Assembly: GCA_016929305.1 (NCBI GenBank)
Contig: JAFGJC010000501.1
Span: 1-15,151 of the forward strand
Direction of reading: 5' to 3'
DNA length: 15,151 nt
DNA from: a candidate division CSSED10-310 bacterium
GTDB taxonomy: Bacteria; CSSED10-310; JAFGJC01
Part shown: in pieces, positions 9,361 to 15,151 of the stretch
How positions within the stretch are numbered: the stretch's first letter is position 1
Layout of the letters: every line of letters starts with the position of its first letter
Notes under the pieces: generated by a model
What the model was told of the DNA's origin: nothing
The model's input: the letters and a program-made list of their open reading frames with translations, nothing else
The model's database searches: none
Program-made: the position numbers and the translations under genes

Positions 9361-9376
9361 CGTTCCACGTGGAACA
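9361..9376. promoter_or_regulatory. parS: Chromosomal parS site (ParB/Spo0J binding)
   Basis: The sequence CGTTCCACGTGGAACA contains a perfect 14-bp palindrome, GTTCCACGTGGAAC (9362-9375). It matches the conserved bacterial parS consensus TGTTYCACGTGRAACA at every position except the first base (C for T). ParB dimers bind this site, spread as CTP-dependent clamps and load SMC onto origin-proximal DNA. It sits in a non-coding region between the znuB stop and the start of the kinase gene, as many chromosomal parS sites do, and suggests the window is near oriC. It could be mistaken for a small terminator hairpin (5-bp stem, ACGT loop, ATTTT after it on the plus strand). No plus-strand gene ends before it, so that reading is unlikely. 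Confidence 0.85.
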
Positions 9377-9414
9377 TTTTATGCGGAAATGTGGAGGAAT
9401 TCTATAATTTCATA

Positions 9415-10272
9415 TCAAAGATTTAGGGATTTAAAGGTGCGAAGGCGTCCGATCAGTACGACAAACAGATATACAGCAGCAGCAAATACGATGATTGTAG
9501 GACCCGTTGGCAGGTCATGAACATAACTATATCCAATGCCAACGGCGTTGAAAAGCATGCAGATACCGATCGCCCAGACCATCATGTGCCATAGATTGCG
9601 TGAAAACTGGCTTGCGACGGCGGCAGGAAGCGTCAGCAAGGCAATGACCATCACAATCCCGACAACACTCACAAGTAAAACGACCGTCAAAGCTGTGAGG
9701 ATCAAAAGAAGAAGAAAATAGAATTCAACGCGTATTCCTCGAATGCGTGCAAACTCCTCATCAAAACTCACGGCCAAAAACTTGTTATAGAAAAAAGCTC
9801 CCAGAATGACAACAAGGATATCCAAAAGTGCGATGAGATATAAGTCATGTTTGGAAATGATAAGAATGTTGCCAAAAAGATAACTCATGGGATCGATGTA
9901 TCCGGGGGTTTTTGCAATGAGAAGCAGTCCGATAGCCATTCCGGTAGCCCAGAGAGCACCGATTACCGTGTCCTCCCGTTGCTGTGCTTTTAGACTTACA
10001 ACTCCTATAATGATTGCCGCAGCAAGAGAAGCCGCTACTGCACCATACAATGGGTGACACCATGTATATCCCCAATGATTGCGCAAATAAAGTCCCGCAC
10101 CTATTCCGCCAAGTACGCAATGAGAAATCGCTCCCGCAATATAGGAAATCCTTCTTACCACGACATATGTTCCAATTATTCCGAAAGCAACGCTGGAGAG
10201 CACTCCCGCAATAAATGCATATCTGACAAAAGGAATATCGGGATTGGTCAGCGCGTCAATGAATTCCATCAT
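9415..10272 (-). CDS. znuB: Zinc/manganese ABC transporter permease (ABC-3 family)
   Basis: This is the inner-membrane permease of a metal importer, moving Zn2+ (or Mn2+) delivered by the substrate-binding protein from periplasm to cytoplasm. The 285 residues hold about eight hydrophobic segments. They include the ABC-3 family hallmarks GTYVVVRRISYIAGAISHCV in the second/third segments, the TLPAAVASQF region, and a Pro/Gly-rich LPTGPTII stretch before the last segment. ATG 10272 is chosen because AAGAGGG stands 8 nt upstream; the in-frame ATG at 10302 has no ribosome binding site and would lengthen the overlap. The ATG at 10269 is a close alternative. It overlaps the 3' end of znuC by about 17 nt, which indicates translational coupling. 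The metal is inferred from the neighbouring binding protein. Confidence 0.92.
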   Translation of the reverse strand: MMEFIDALTNPDIPFVRYAFIAGVLSSVAFGIIGTYVVVRRISYIAGAISHCVLGGIGAGLYLRNHWGYTWCHPLYGAVAASLAAAIIIGVVSLKAQQREDTVIGALWATGMAIGLLLIAKTPGYIDPMSYLFGNILIISKHDLYLIALLDILVVILGAFFYNKFLAVSFDEEFARIRGIRVEFYFLLLLILTALTVVLLVSVVGIVMVIALLTLPAAVASQFSRNLWHMMVWAIGICMLFNAVGIGYSYVHDLPTGPTIIVFAAAVYLFVVLIGRLRTFKSLNL

Positions 10273-11044
10273 TATGATAACCCTCTTGATATTTGTGGTC
10301 ATGTCGTATCATGCGAAGATTGCCGCCATATACTTCCTGAATGATTTCTCCAGAAATTTCACTGGTTGGATGGACCACAACGGTTCGGTTAACGCAGATG
10401 ACACGTTTGACCAGATTCGAAACGAATCCAAGGTCATGTGACACAATAAGAATGGTCATACGATCATTCAATCTTCGAATAATATCAAACACTCTTGCTT
10501 CCGCTGCAACGTCAACATTAGCGGTCGGCTCATCAAGTAACAGGATTTCAGGTTCACATGTCAAAGCGCGAGCAATCAGAGCTCTTTGGCGCTGACCACC
10601 TGAAAGATCAGAAAAAAGGTGATGGCTGAATTCAAGTATATCAAGTTCTTCCAATATACTTTGAACGATTCTCCGGTCATCTTGCGTATATCTGCCACCC
10701 AGCCTTTTTCCCAGTCTTCCCATCAAAACGATATCTTTAACGGTTACCGGAAACAGTGGATCAAACTGAAGGTGTTGAGGCATATATCCGATATGTTTTC
10801 TTCCATTCTCAACGGTTTGTCCCAGAACATTAATATTCCCCTTATCGGGTTTAATGAGTCCCAGCATTAATTTTAACAAGGTTGTTTTTCCGCCGCCATT
10901 AGGCCCGACGATGCTGATCATCTCCTTTTCATGAACATTAAACGATGCCTTCTCTATAATAGGTGTCGAACCATAAGAGAACCAAACATCCTCAAACAAT
11001 ATCGCTTCATCCGATTTCTGAGCTTTTATCGTTTTTTGTGGCAT
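10256..11044 (-). CDS. znuC: Zinc ABC transporter ATP-binding protein
   Basis: This is the cytoplasmic ATPase that powers the ZnuB permease. All ABC motifs are present in the 262 residues: Walker A GPNGGGKTT (47-55), Q-loop at YMPQ (87-90), signature LSGGQRQR (147-154), Walker B EILLLDEP (166-173), D-loop ANVD, and switch histidine in SHD (202-204). The length fits the ZnuC/MntB-type family. There is a short, polar N-terminal extension (MPQKTIKAQK). The ribosome binding site GAGGAA overlaps the znuA stop codon, and the gene begins 9 nt after it, so znuA and znuC are a tightly coupled pair. Confidence 0.93.
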   Translation of the reverse strand: MPQKTIKAQKSDEAILFEDVWFSYGSTPIIEKASFNVHEKEMISIVGPNGGGKTTLLKLMLGLIKPDKGNINVLGQTVENGRKHIGYMPQHLQFDPLFPVTVKDIVLMGRLGKRLGGRYTQDDRRIVQSILEELDILEFSHHLFSDLSGGQRQRALIARALTCEPEILLLDEPTANVDVAAEARVFDIIRRLNDRMTILIVSHDLGFVSNLVKRVICVNRTVVVHPTSEISGEIIQEVYGGNLRMIRHDHKYQEGYHNDGIH

Positions 11045-11053
11045 TGATGTTCC

Positions 11054-11962
11054 TCACTTGCTATTGAAGGCTGCTCCCATTGTGTCTGCAATATGCTGAA
11101 GATTCGCCAAAACATCCTTTTCGAGGGGATCGAGTGTTATAACCGTTCCATCTATGGCTCGAGCAATAGTCTCAGCACTCTTTTTGTCAAATTGAGGTTG
11201 AACGAAGAGCAGCTTTACGCCGTCTTTTTTTGCCTGTTCGATTAACTGTGACAGTTGTCGCGGTGTTGGTGATTTTCCTTCGAGTTCAACAGCAATCTGT
11301 CTCATTCCATAGGCATCACCAAAATAACCGAATGCCGGATGATATGTATAGAAAGACTGACCTCGATACGGTTTCAATAATTTCCGAATTGATGCATCAA
11401 CGGATTTTATGGAATCGATCAATGACTGTGAATTCCGAATATACAGATCTGAATTCTCAGGGCGCAGTTCAGTAAGCGAATCTTTAATTGTCATGACAAT
11501 GTGAATTAGGTTTTCTGGCGATAGCCAGATATGGGGATCTTTCAAATCTTCCTCCAGATGTCCCAAATGCTCCTGATCGTGACCCGGATTCATGGTACGT
11601 CTGGTGATGCTTTTCGATAGATCAACAACCTTGAGTGATTTATGACCTTCCTGCACTTTTTCAATAATCCGCTTCTCAAAGGGCATCCCCATCTGGAAAA
11701 ACACCTCTGCTTTTCCCAGCGTCATCATCTGTTGAGGTGTTGCTTCAAATGTATGCGGATTTTCACCGGGTTTAACCAGCACATGAACTTCAACCGAATC
11801 ACCGCCGATTTTTTCGACAAGACCTGCCGCTGGAAGTATTCCTGTGAAAGTCTCCAGTGTCGAACTCATAACGGGTAAAACCGCAAACAGTAAAAATAAC
11901 AGTGCAGGTATCAAATACCAGGTTTTGCCATTGGTCGTGATGAACCGTTCTTTGCCGTTCAT
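11054..11962 (-). CDS. znuA: Zinc ABC transporter periplasmic substrate-binding protein
   Basis: This is a cluster A-I metal-binding protein (ZnuA/TroA family) that captures Zn2+ in the periplasm. The 302 residues start with a charged N-region and a hydrophobic segment at 15-33 (signal peptide or uncleaved anchor); there is no lipobox cysteine. The metal ligands can be placed at His70 (ENPHTFEA), His144 (DPHIWLSP), His208 (TYHPAFGYF) and Asp278 (TLDPL). Three His plus an acidic residue favours zinc, although some manganese proteins share this pattern. A short His-containing loop (GHDQEHLGH, 127-135) just before His144 resembles the zinc-buffering loop of ZnuA, but is much shorter than the E. 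coli one. Its ATG overlaps the stop of the upstream regulator gene (ATGA), with AGGGA about 10 nt before it. Confidence 0.92.
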   Translation of the reverse strand: MNGKERFITTNGKTWYLIPALLFLLFAVLPVMSSTLETFTGILPAAGLVEKIGGDSVEVHVLVKPGENPHTFEATPQQMMTLGKAEVFFQMGMPFEKRIIEKVQEGHKSLKVVDLSKSITRRTMNPGHDQEHLGHLEEDLKDPHIWLSPENLIHIVMTIKDSLTELRPENSDLYIRNSQSLIDSIKSVDASIRKLLKPYRGQSFYTYHPAFGYFGDAYGMRQIAVELEGKSPTPRQLSQLIEQAKKDGVKLLFVQPQFDKKSAETIARAIDGTVITLDPLEKDVLANLQHIADTMGAAFNSK

Positions 11963-12264
11963 GATTGATGTTCCCTGCTGGAGTTCTTATGTGGAGTATT
12001 CATTCCCGCTGTCGTACTGCACGTCAGATGAACCGCTCCACATCGCTTACATTCAACAAGATCATGATGCTGCGAAAAAGAACGCCAATGTTTTTTCTGA
12101 TCACTGGTTAAAACTCCACTGCCGTTGCACAACGGACACGCAGCATCCAATGCAAAAAGAATCGCGGAGCGGATAAACCCGGAACGATTTGGGATTTGCC
12201 GCAGACGATCCGTTAATTCCCTGTCAACCTTGAAAGTTATAACATCCACTTTTCGCCTGTTCAC
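11959..12264 (-). CDS. Ribbon-helix-helix regulator with C-terminal Cys-rich zinc-ribbon-like domain
   Basis: This small protein (101 aa) is the first gene of the zinc operon. Residues 6-41 follow the CopG/MetJ-type ribbon-helix-helix pattern: a beta strand VDVITFKVD, helix ELTDRLRQI, then NRSGFIRSAILFAL. Residues 43-82 hold CPLC (43-46), CKRC (72-75) and Cys82, with His60, His66, His67 and His79, a likely Zn2+-binding ribbon. The sequence between the Cys pairs (NGSGVLTSDQKKHW) is characteristic of a family of CopG-like proteins found beside metal transporters. By analogy with NikR (RHH plus metal-sensing domain), it probably represses the operon when zinc is bound, but this is an inference. 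The start is GTG at 12264, supported by a strong AAGGAGG with 8-nt spacing. The stop overlaps the znuA start by 4 nt (ATGA). Confidence 0.82.
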   Translation of the reverse strand: MNRRKVDVITFKVDRELTDRLRQIPNRSGFIRSAILFALDAACPLCNGSGVLTSDQKKHWRSFSQHHDLVECKRCGAVHLTCSTTAGMNTPHKNSSREHQS

Positions 12265-12286
12265 CCTTTTGTCCTCCTTGCTTCAC

Positions 12287-12305
12287 AAAGTAATATAAAG
12301 TAATA
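12287..12305. promoter_or_regulatory. Tandem AAAGTAATA repeat, candidate operator of the zinc operon
   Basis: The 9-mer AAAGTAATA occurs twice (12287-12295 and 12297-12305) with a 10-bp period, so both copies face the same side of the helix. It lies about 23 bp before the GTG of the RHH regulator and covers the possible -10 of the operon. RHH dimers often bind such short tandem sites cooperatively. The operator role is inferred. Confidence 0.45.
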
Positions 12306-12316
12306 CCTCAGGTCAA
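12290..12316 (-). promoter_or_regulatory. Possible promoter of the RHH-znuACB operon
   Basis: On the minus strand, TTGACC (12311-12316) and TATTAC (12290-12295) are 15 bp apart and precede the AAGGAGG/GTG start of the regulator. The -35 match is good (5 of 6). The spacer is shorter than usual, so the exact -10 is uncertain. Confidence 0.35.
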
Positions 12317-12368
12317 ATTTTCCAGTTAATAAATTTTATTGGCGAAATTTAAAATATTGTTCATAAAT

Positions 12369-12385
12369 TAAATTCCCTGAATTTA
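12369..12385. repeat. Perfect 7-3-7 inverted repeat
   Basis: TAAATTCCCTGAATTTA is an exact 7-bp inverted repeat around a CCT centre. It sits roughly in the third of the intergenic region nearest the zinc operon, about 105 bp upstream of its GTG. The geometry suits a dimeric transcription factor, but the binding protein is unknown. Confidence 0.4.
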
Positions 12386-12560
12386 GATTGAATCAAGACT
12401 CCAATAAACCAGTATTAGAAATTGTTTTCCGATGATTTGCTGATAAGTTAAAAAAACAAAATTTTTATATGCCTTAAAAACGGATGACTGTTATATCGAC
12501 AAAAAGCGAAGATTTTCCTTTTAAATAAATGTTCTGACCATGAGATTAGCTGATAGTTAT

Positions 12561-12580
12561 TGAAATTTATCTGAAATTTA
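12561..12580. promoter_or_regulatory. Tandem TGAAATTTA repeat over the XRE promoter
   Basis: TGAAATTTA occurs at 12561-12569 and again at 12572-12580 with an 11-bp period. The second copy overlaps the -35 element proposed for the XRE gene. This placement would suit autorepression by the XRE protein; the role is inferred. Confidence 0.35.
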
Positions 12581-12598
12581 GCTTCTTTTTCATATAAG
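12571..12598 (+). promoter_or_regulatory. Possible promoter of the XRE regulator gene
   Basis: CTGAAA (12571-12576) and TATAAG (12593-12598) are 16 bp apart. The -10 matches TATAAT at 5 of 6 and the -35 matches TTGACA at 4 of 6. Transcription would begin near 12605, ahead of both candidate start codons of the gene. Confidence 0.35.
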
Positions 12599-12680
12599 GA
12601 AAAATTGTTTGATATTGAAAATTTCATTTTAATTAATTTTGTACTTGAGTCATTTTTTTGAATCGTTTAAACTGGCAGTC

Positions 12681-13121
12681 ATGAATGCACGGAGCGTTAA
12701 AGAACTCAAAAGGTTAGGTCAAAACATCAGGCGTTTGAGAAAAGCCCAGAAAATAAACCAGATAGATCTGGCAAAACGGGCGAATACGCGATCGACAACG
12801 ATTTCGTTGTTGGAGAATGGGCTTAATCCCAATCCGGGCTGGGATCTTCTTGACAGAATTGCCGTTGTTCTGGAAACAACAGTCCATGATCTGTTGCGTC
12901 CAGACGCAACATCATTATCGCGGGAAGATGTCCTGGCTCTTCCGAAGGGTTTGGTTATTTTGCTTAAAGAGCAGGATACGTATCTTTCACCACGTGAAGA
13001 GCGAGTCAGTTTAGGAGAGGGTGAGTGGCTGCAAAAGATTCCTGGCGAGAATCCTGATGGGTTAGAACCAGAGGACTACCTTCTCCTGCTTAGACAGTTG
13101 CGACGGTTAAGACGTTTGTAA
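12681..13121 (+). CDS. XRE-family helix-turn-helix transcriptional regulator
   Basis: From the ATG at 12681 the protein is 146 aa. Residues 10-66 form a Cro/C1-type HTH: LGQNIRRLRKAQ, then INQIDLAKRAN, then STTISLLENG with the recognition helix, followed by PGWDLLDRIAVVLETTVHDLL. The remaining ~75 residues match no family I recognise. They include LPKGLVILL and an acidic stretch, and end in an Arg/Leu-rich tail (LRQLRRLRRL). It is probably a soluble DNA-binding repressor or activator, target unknown. A TTG at 12639 in the same frame would add 14 residues. Neither start has a clear ribosome binding site, so the N-terminus is uncertain; the ATG is preferred because the added sequence (MYLSHFFESFKLAV) looks non-homologous. 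It is transcribed divergently from the zinc operon, but a link to zinc is not shown. Confidence 0.8.
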   Translation: MNARSVKELKRLGQNIRRLRKAQKINQIDLAKRANTRSTTISLLENGLNPNPGWDLLDRIAVVLETTVHDLLRPDATSLSREDVLALPKGLVILLKEQDTYLSPREERVSLGEGEWLQKIPGENPDGLEPEDYLLLLRQLRRLRRL

Positions 13122-13305
13122 TCCTGACATTTGATTGAATCGGGCATTTTTCTTCTGCCAAAGAGAAAAGCTGTACACATACTCTGTCTCTGAAGAATCA
13201 TCATCTTTGTCAGCGTCTGTATTAAATGGATTTTTGGTAAGAAGATTGCAAAGCATTAACAAATACCAAACTGCTGAAGATTCGGTTTGCCGGGAGATAT
13301 AAATT

Positions 13306-15151
13306 ATGAATATGAAGGCGCATTTTTTCTGGGGAATGATGAGTTTATTCTGCATCTCGGCTGCATGGTGTGCCGATGTTGATATTTTTCAACGTATTGT
13401 TGTCTTACCCAAAGAAGCTGGAACAGCTGAAAAACTTTTGTCGAGGGGCATACCTGTGATTGGCACCGTCGGTGAATCGACACTGATACTGGACAAAAAC
13501 ACGGAACTCTCTGTCCAGAACGGTGTAAAGATACCCGTCTATCCCGGAACTTCGATCTATGTGGCTTCATCGATCGATCCCGATAAGGAGTTACCGGTTC
13601 AATTTCGAAGATATTGTTTATATTCGAACAAGAATGAATATCTTCTCTTATTCGGCGACGCGAACCTGATTCAGACGTTATTGGAACAGAGGTTTGAAAT
13701 TCGACGTATTCGGTTGCGCCCCTGGACTCCCATTACACAGAGAACGCCCATTAAAGTGGCTAAAGATCCAGACCCTCTGATCCAGGAAATGCTCGATATG
13801 GTTTCGCTGACCAATTACCAGATGCTGCTGTCGGATCTTGTGGCGTTTGGCGATCGCTATTCGTGTTCGCCGGGTCATGGAGCTCAAGCGGCACAATATA
13901 TATATGACACGTTTGTTTTATATGGATATGCCGACGTAAGATTTCAGGATTTTGATTCGTGTTCCGACAATGTTATTGCACGGAAGACCGGAGTGATCAA
14001 CCCTGAACGTATTTGGGTGATTGGAGCCCATTATGATTCATATACTACTGGAAACGCGCCGGGAGCTGATGATAATGGCAGTGGAACAGCGCTTGTACTC
14101 GAAATAGCCAGGATTCTTCAGACGTATGATTTTGAAGACACAATAGAGTTTGTTTTGTTTGCAAGCGAAGAGCTGGGTTTGTATGGCAGTGATGCTTATG
14201 CAGAAGCCGCCGCGTCAGCCGGATGGGATATTCAAGGTGCCATTTGCATTGACATGGTCGGCTATCTTGAATCCGGGGATTTACCTGATATAGACGTGGT
14301 GGATAACACATCGTCGAACTGGTTGGAGCAGCATGTGTTTCAATCCATTTCCAATTATCTGCCAGGAACTGCATACAAAGACAGTCAGCTTCCTTTTGGT
14401 GCGTCCTCAGATCATGCTTCATTCTGGAATTATGGATATCCGGCGATTCTGCTCTTCGAAGATTATCCCGATTACAGTCCGTATATTCATACCAGTAACG
14501 ACACAATCGGAACCAGTGTAAACTCCTGGGATCTGGCCATCAGCTTCACCAATACCGCATTGTGTTCACTGGCGGAAGCGGCGGTACCGGCGCCCAGAGA
14601 AATTTATATGCTCTCTCACGAAATCAATGATCCCCTGGGGGATGGTGATGGAACTGCTGATCCGGGTGAAACCGTTGATCTTACGGTGTCTGTGAAAAAC
14701 AACCTCGGATACGATGCAACAAATGTTCAGATGACATTAAGTTGCATTGATGCGTGTCAGGGGGTTAGCCTGATCAATGATGTTTCAGTTTTGGGTACGC
14801 TGGCGAACGGCACAACCGCAAGTAACGATTCCGATCCATTCGTGATATTGTTTTCTGAATCGGTTCCCAGTTGGACTGATGTAACATTTCAAATTTCTAT
14901 TTCAGCCGATGGCGGTTATTCGAATATGGCAAGTGTTGCAGTAACCGTTACGGCAGCGGAATATGTGCGGGAGTATTTTTGGAACATGGATGTGGATCCT
15001 GTATGGACGGTGACAGGAGGATCCGGAAACAACCGGTGGCAATTTGGTCAACCTCAAGGATTAGGCGGTCAGTATGGTGAGCCCGATCCTTCATCGGGTT
15101 ATACCGGATCAACAGTTTATGGATATAATCTTCAGGGGGATTATCCTAGCA
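13306..15151 (+). CDS. Secreted M28-family zinc aminopeptidase with C-terminal beta modules (3' partial)
   Basis: Reading from the ATG at 13306 (GGGAG ribosome binding site, 8-nt spacing), the frame stays open to the right edge. An N-terminal signal peptide (about 1-23, ending AWCA) indicates export; the W before the Cys argues against a lipobox. Residues ~24-170 look like a propeptide/inhibitor-type region. The M28 catalytic domain (about 175-430) keeps every dinuclear zinc ligand and the catalytic base of the Vibrio/Streptomyces aminopeptidase family: His242 (GAHYDSY), Asp255 (GADDNGSG), Glu288-Glu289 (SEELGLYGS), Asp316 (IDMVGY) and His395 (YIHTSNDT). After it comes an Ig-like module with the DGDGTADPGETVDL signature (from about nt 14640). 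A third module begins near nt 14970 (FWNMDVDPVWTVTGGSG, QFGQPQG) and resembles jelly-roll domains that attach secreted enzymes to surfaces or glycans. The remaining C-terminus is missing, so any sorting signal is unseen. The likely role is extracellular release of N-terminal amino acids from peptides. Confidence 0.9.
   Translation, partial: MNMKAHFFWGMMSLFCISAAWCADVDIFQRIVVLPKEAGTAEKLLSRGIPVIGTVGESTLILDKNTELSVQNGVKIPVYPGTSIYVASSIDPDKELPVQFRRYCLYSNKNEYLLLFGDANLIQTLLEQRFEIRRIRLRPWTPITQRTPIKVAKDPDPLIQEMLDMVSLTNYQMLLSDLVAFGDRYSCSPGHGAQAAQYIYDTFVLYGYADVRFQDFDSCSDNVIARKTGVINPERIWVIGAHYDSYTTGNAPGADDNGSGTALVLEIARILQTYDFEDTIEFVLFASEELGLYGSDAYAEAAASAGWDIQGAICIDMVGYLESGDLPDIDVVDNTSSNWLEQHVFQSISNYLPGTAYKDSQLPFGASSDHASFWNYGYPAILLFEDYPDYSPYIHTSNDTIGTSVNSWDLAISFTNTALCSLAEAAVPAPREIYMLSHEINDPLGDGDGTADPGETVDLTVSVKNNLGYDATNVQMTLSCIDACQGVSLINDVSVLGTLANGTTASNDSDPFVILFSESVPSWTDVTFQISISADGGYSNMASVAVTVTAAEYVREYFWNMDVDPVWTVTGGSGNNRWQFGQPQGLGGQYGEPDPSSGYTGSTVYGYNLQGDYPS

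Larger units (their letters stand above)
12265..12638. other. AT-rich divergent intergenic region with putative operators
   Basis: This 374-bp stretch between the RHH regulator (minus) and the XRE regulator (plus) contains no convincing gene. It is markedly richer in A/T than its neighbours. It holds the individually listed repeats plus a recurring GAAATTTA-type element: 12344-12351, 12562-12569 and 12573-12580, with GAATTTA at 12379-12385 and inverted copies at 12330-12336 (TAAATTT) and 12369-12375 (TAAATTC). Low-complexity A/T sequence makes chance matches possible. Confidence 0.6.

Noticed and set aside
9362..9381. Hairpin plus T-run as a terminator
   Set aside because: The T-run follows only on the plus strand, where no gene ends nearby, and the stem is only 5 bp with an ACGT loop.
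9293..9520. Plus-strand 75-codon open frame running through the parS site into znuB
   Set aside because: It is antisense to znuB for about half its length, has no family signature and no good ribosome binding site; the parS palindrome explains the conserved-looking part.
12987..13002. TTTCACCACGTGAAGA as a parS-like site
   Set aside because: The core is offset by a CAC insertion so the arms no longer match the 16-bp parS, and it is in the XRE coding sequence.
13122..13305. Promoter or terminator between the XRE gene and the peptidase gene
   Set aside because: Candidate -35 boxes (TTGTCA, TTGCAA) lack a -10 at suitable spacing, and no convincing hairpin was found.
14045..14506. 153-codon open frame on the minus strand
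   Set aside because: It lies inside the M28 catalytic domain on the opposite strand; its Cys/His-rich, repetitive composition is that of a shadow frame.

Overview
The window looks like chromosomal DNA of a diderm (Gram-negative type) bacterium. It encodes a periplasmic-type zinc-binding protein with its ABC permease and ATPase, and exported beta-rich proteins. The mix of a large Ser/Thr kinase-ATPase-TPR protein, a TMTC-like membrane TPR protein, and secreted proteins with beta-helix or Ig-like C-terminal modules is typical of poorly cultivated, deep-branching phyla. Candidates include Hydrogenedentes-, Sumerlaeota- or KSB3-like groups. The phylum cannot be fixed from the sequence alone. No tRNA, rRNA, insertion sequence, CRISPR array or phage gene was seen.

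Left part, plus strand: the 3' part of a large secreted protein (DUF4185-like fold, right-handed beta-helix, C-terminal beta module; its 5' end lies outside the window). It is followed by a glucokinase (glk) that abuts a polytopic GT-C/TMTC-like membrane protein with C-terminal TPRs; these two look like one operon. Middle, minus strand: a ~1190-residue protein with an N-terminal Ser/Thr kinase, an AAA-type ATPase and a long TPR tail. It converges with the TMTC-like gene, with only 7 bp between the two stop codons.

Upstream of the kinase on the same strand is a zinc-uptake operon, transcribed right to left: a ribbon-helix-helix regulator with a C-terminal Cys-rich zinc-ribbon-like part, then znuA, znuC and znuB. 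Stops and starts overlap or nearly touch throughout. The intergenic region between znuB and the kinase holds a near-perfect chromosomal parS (ParB-binding) site, CGTTCCACGTGGAACA.

Right part: a ~370 bp AT-rich region separates the divergent zinc operon and an XRE-type regulator gene. It carries several candidate operators: a tandem AAAGTAATA repeat over the putative zinc-operon promoter, a perfect 7-3-7 dyad, and a tandem TGAAATTTA repeat over the putative XRE promoter. The window ends inside a secreted M28-family zinc aminopeptidase with Ig-like and carbohydrate-binding-like C-terminal modules.

The most interesting points are the parS site, which suggests the origin-proximal part of the chromosome, and the RHH/zinc-ribbon protein as the likely zinc sensor of the znu operon in place of a Zur/Fur-type regulator.
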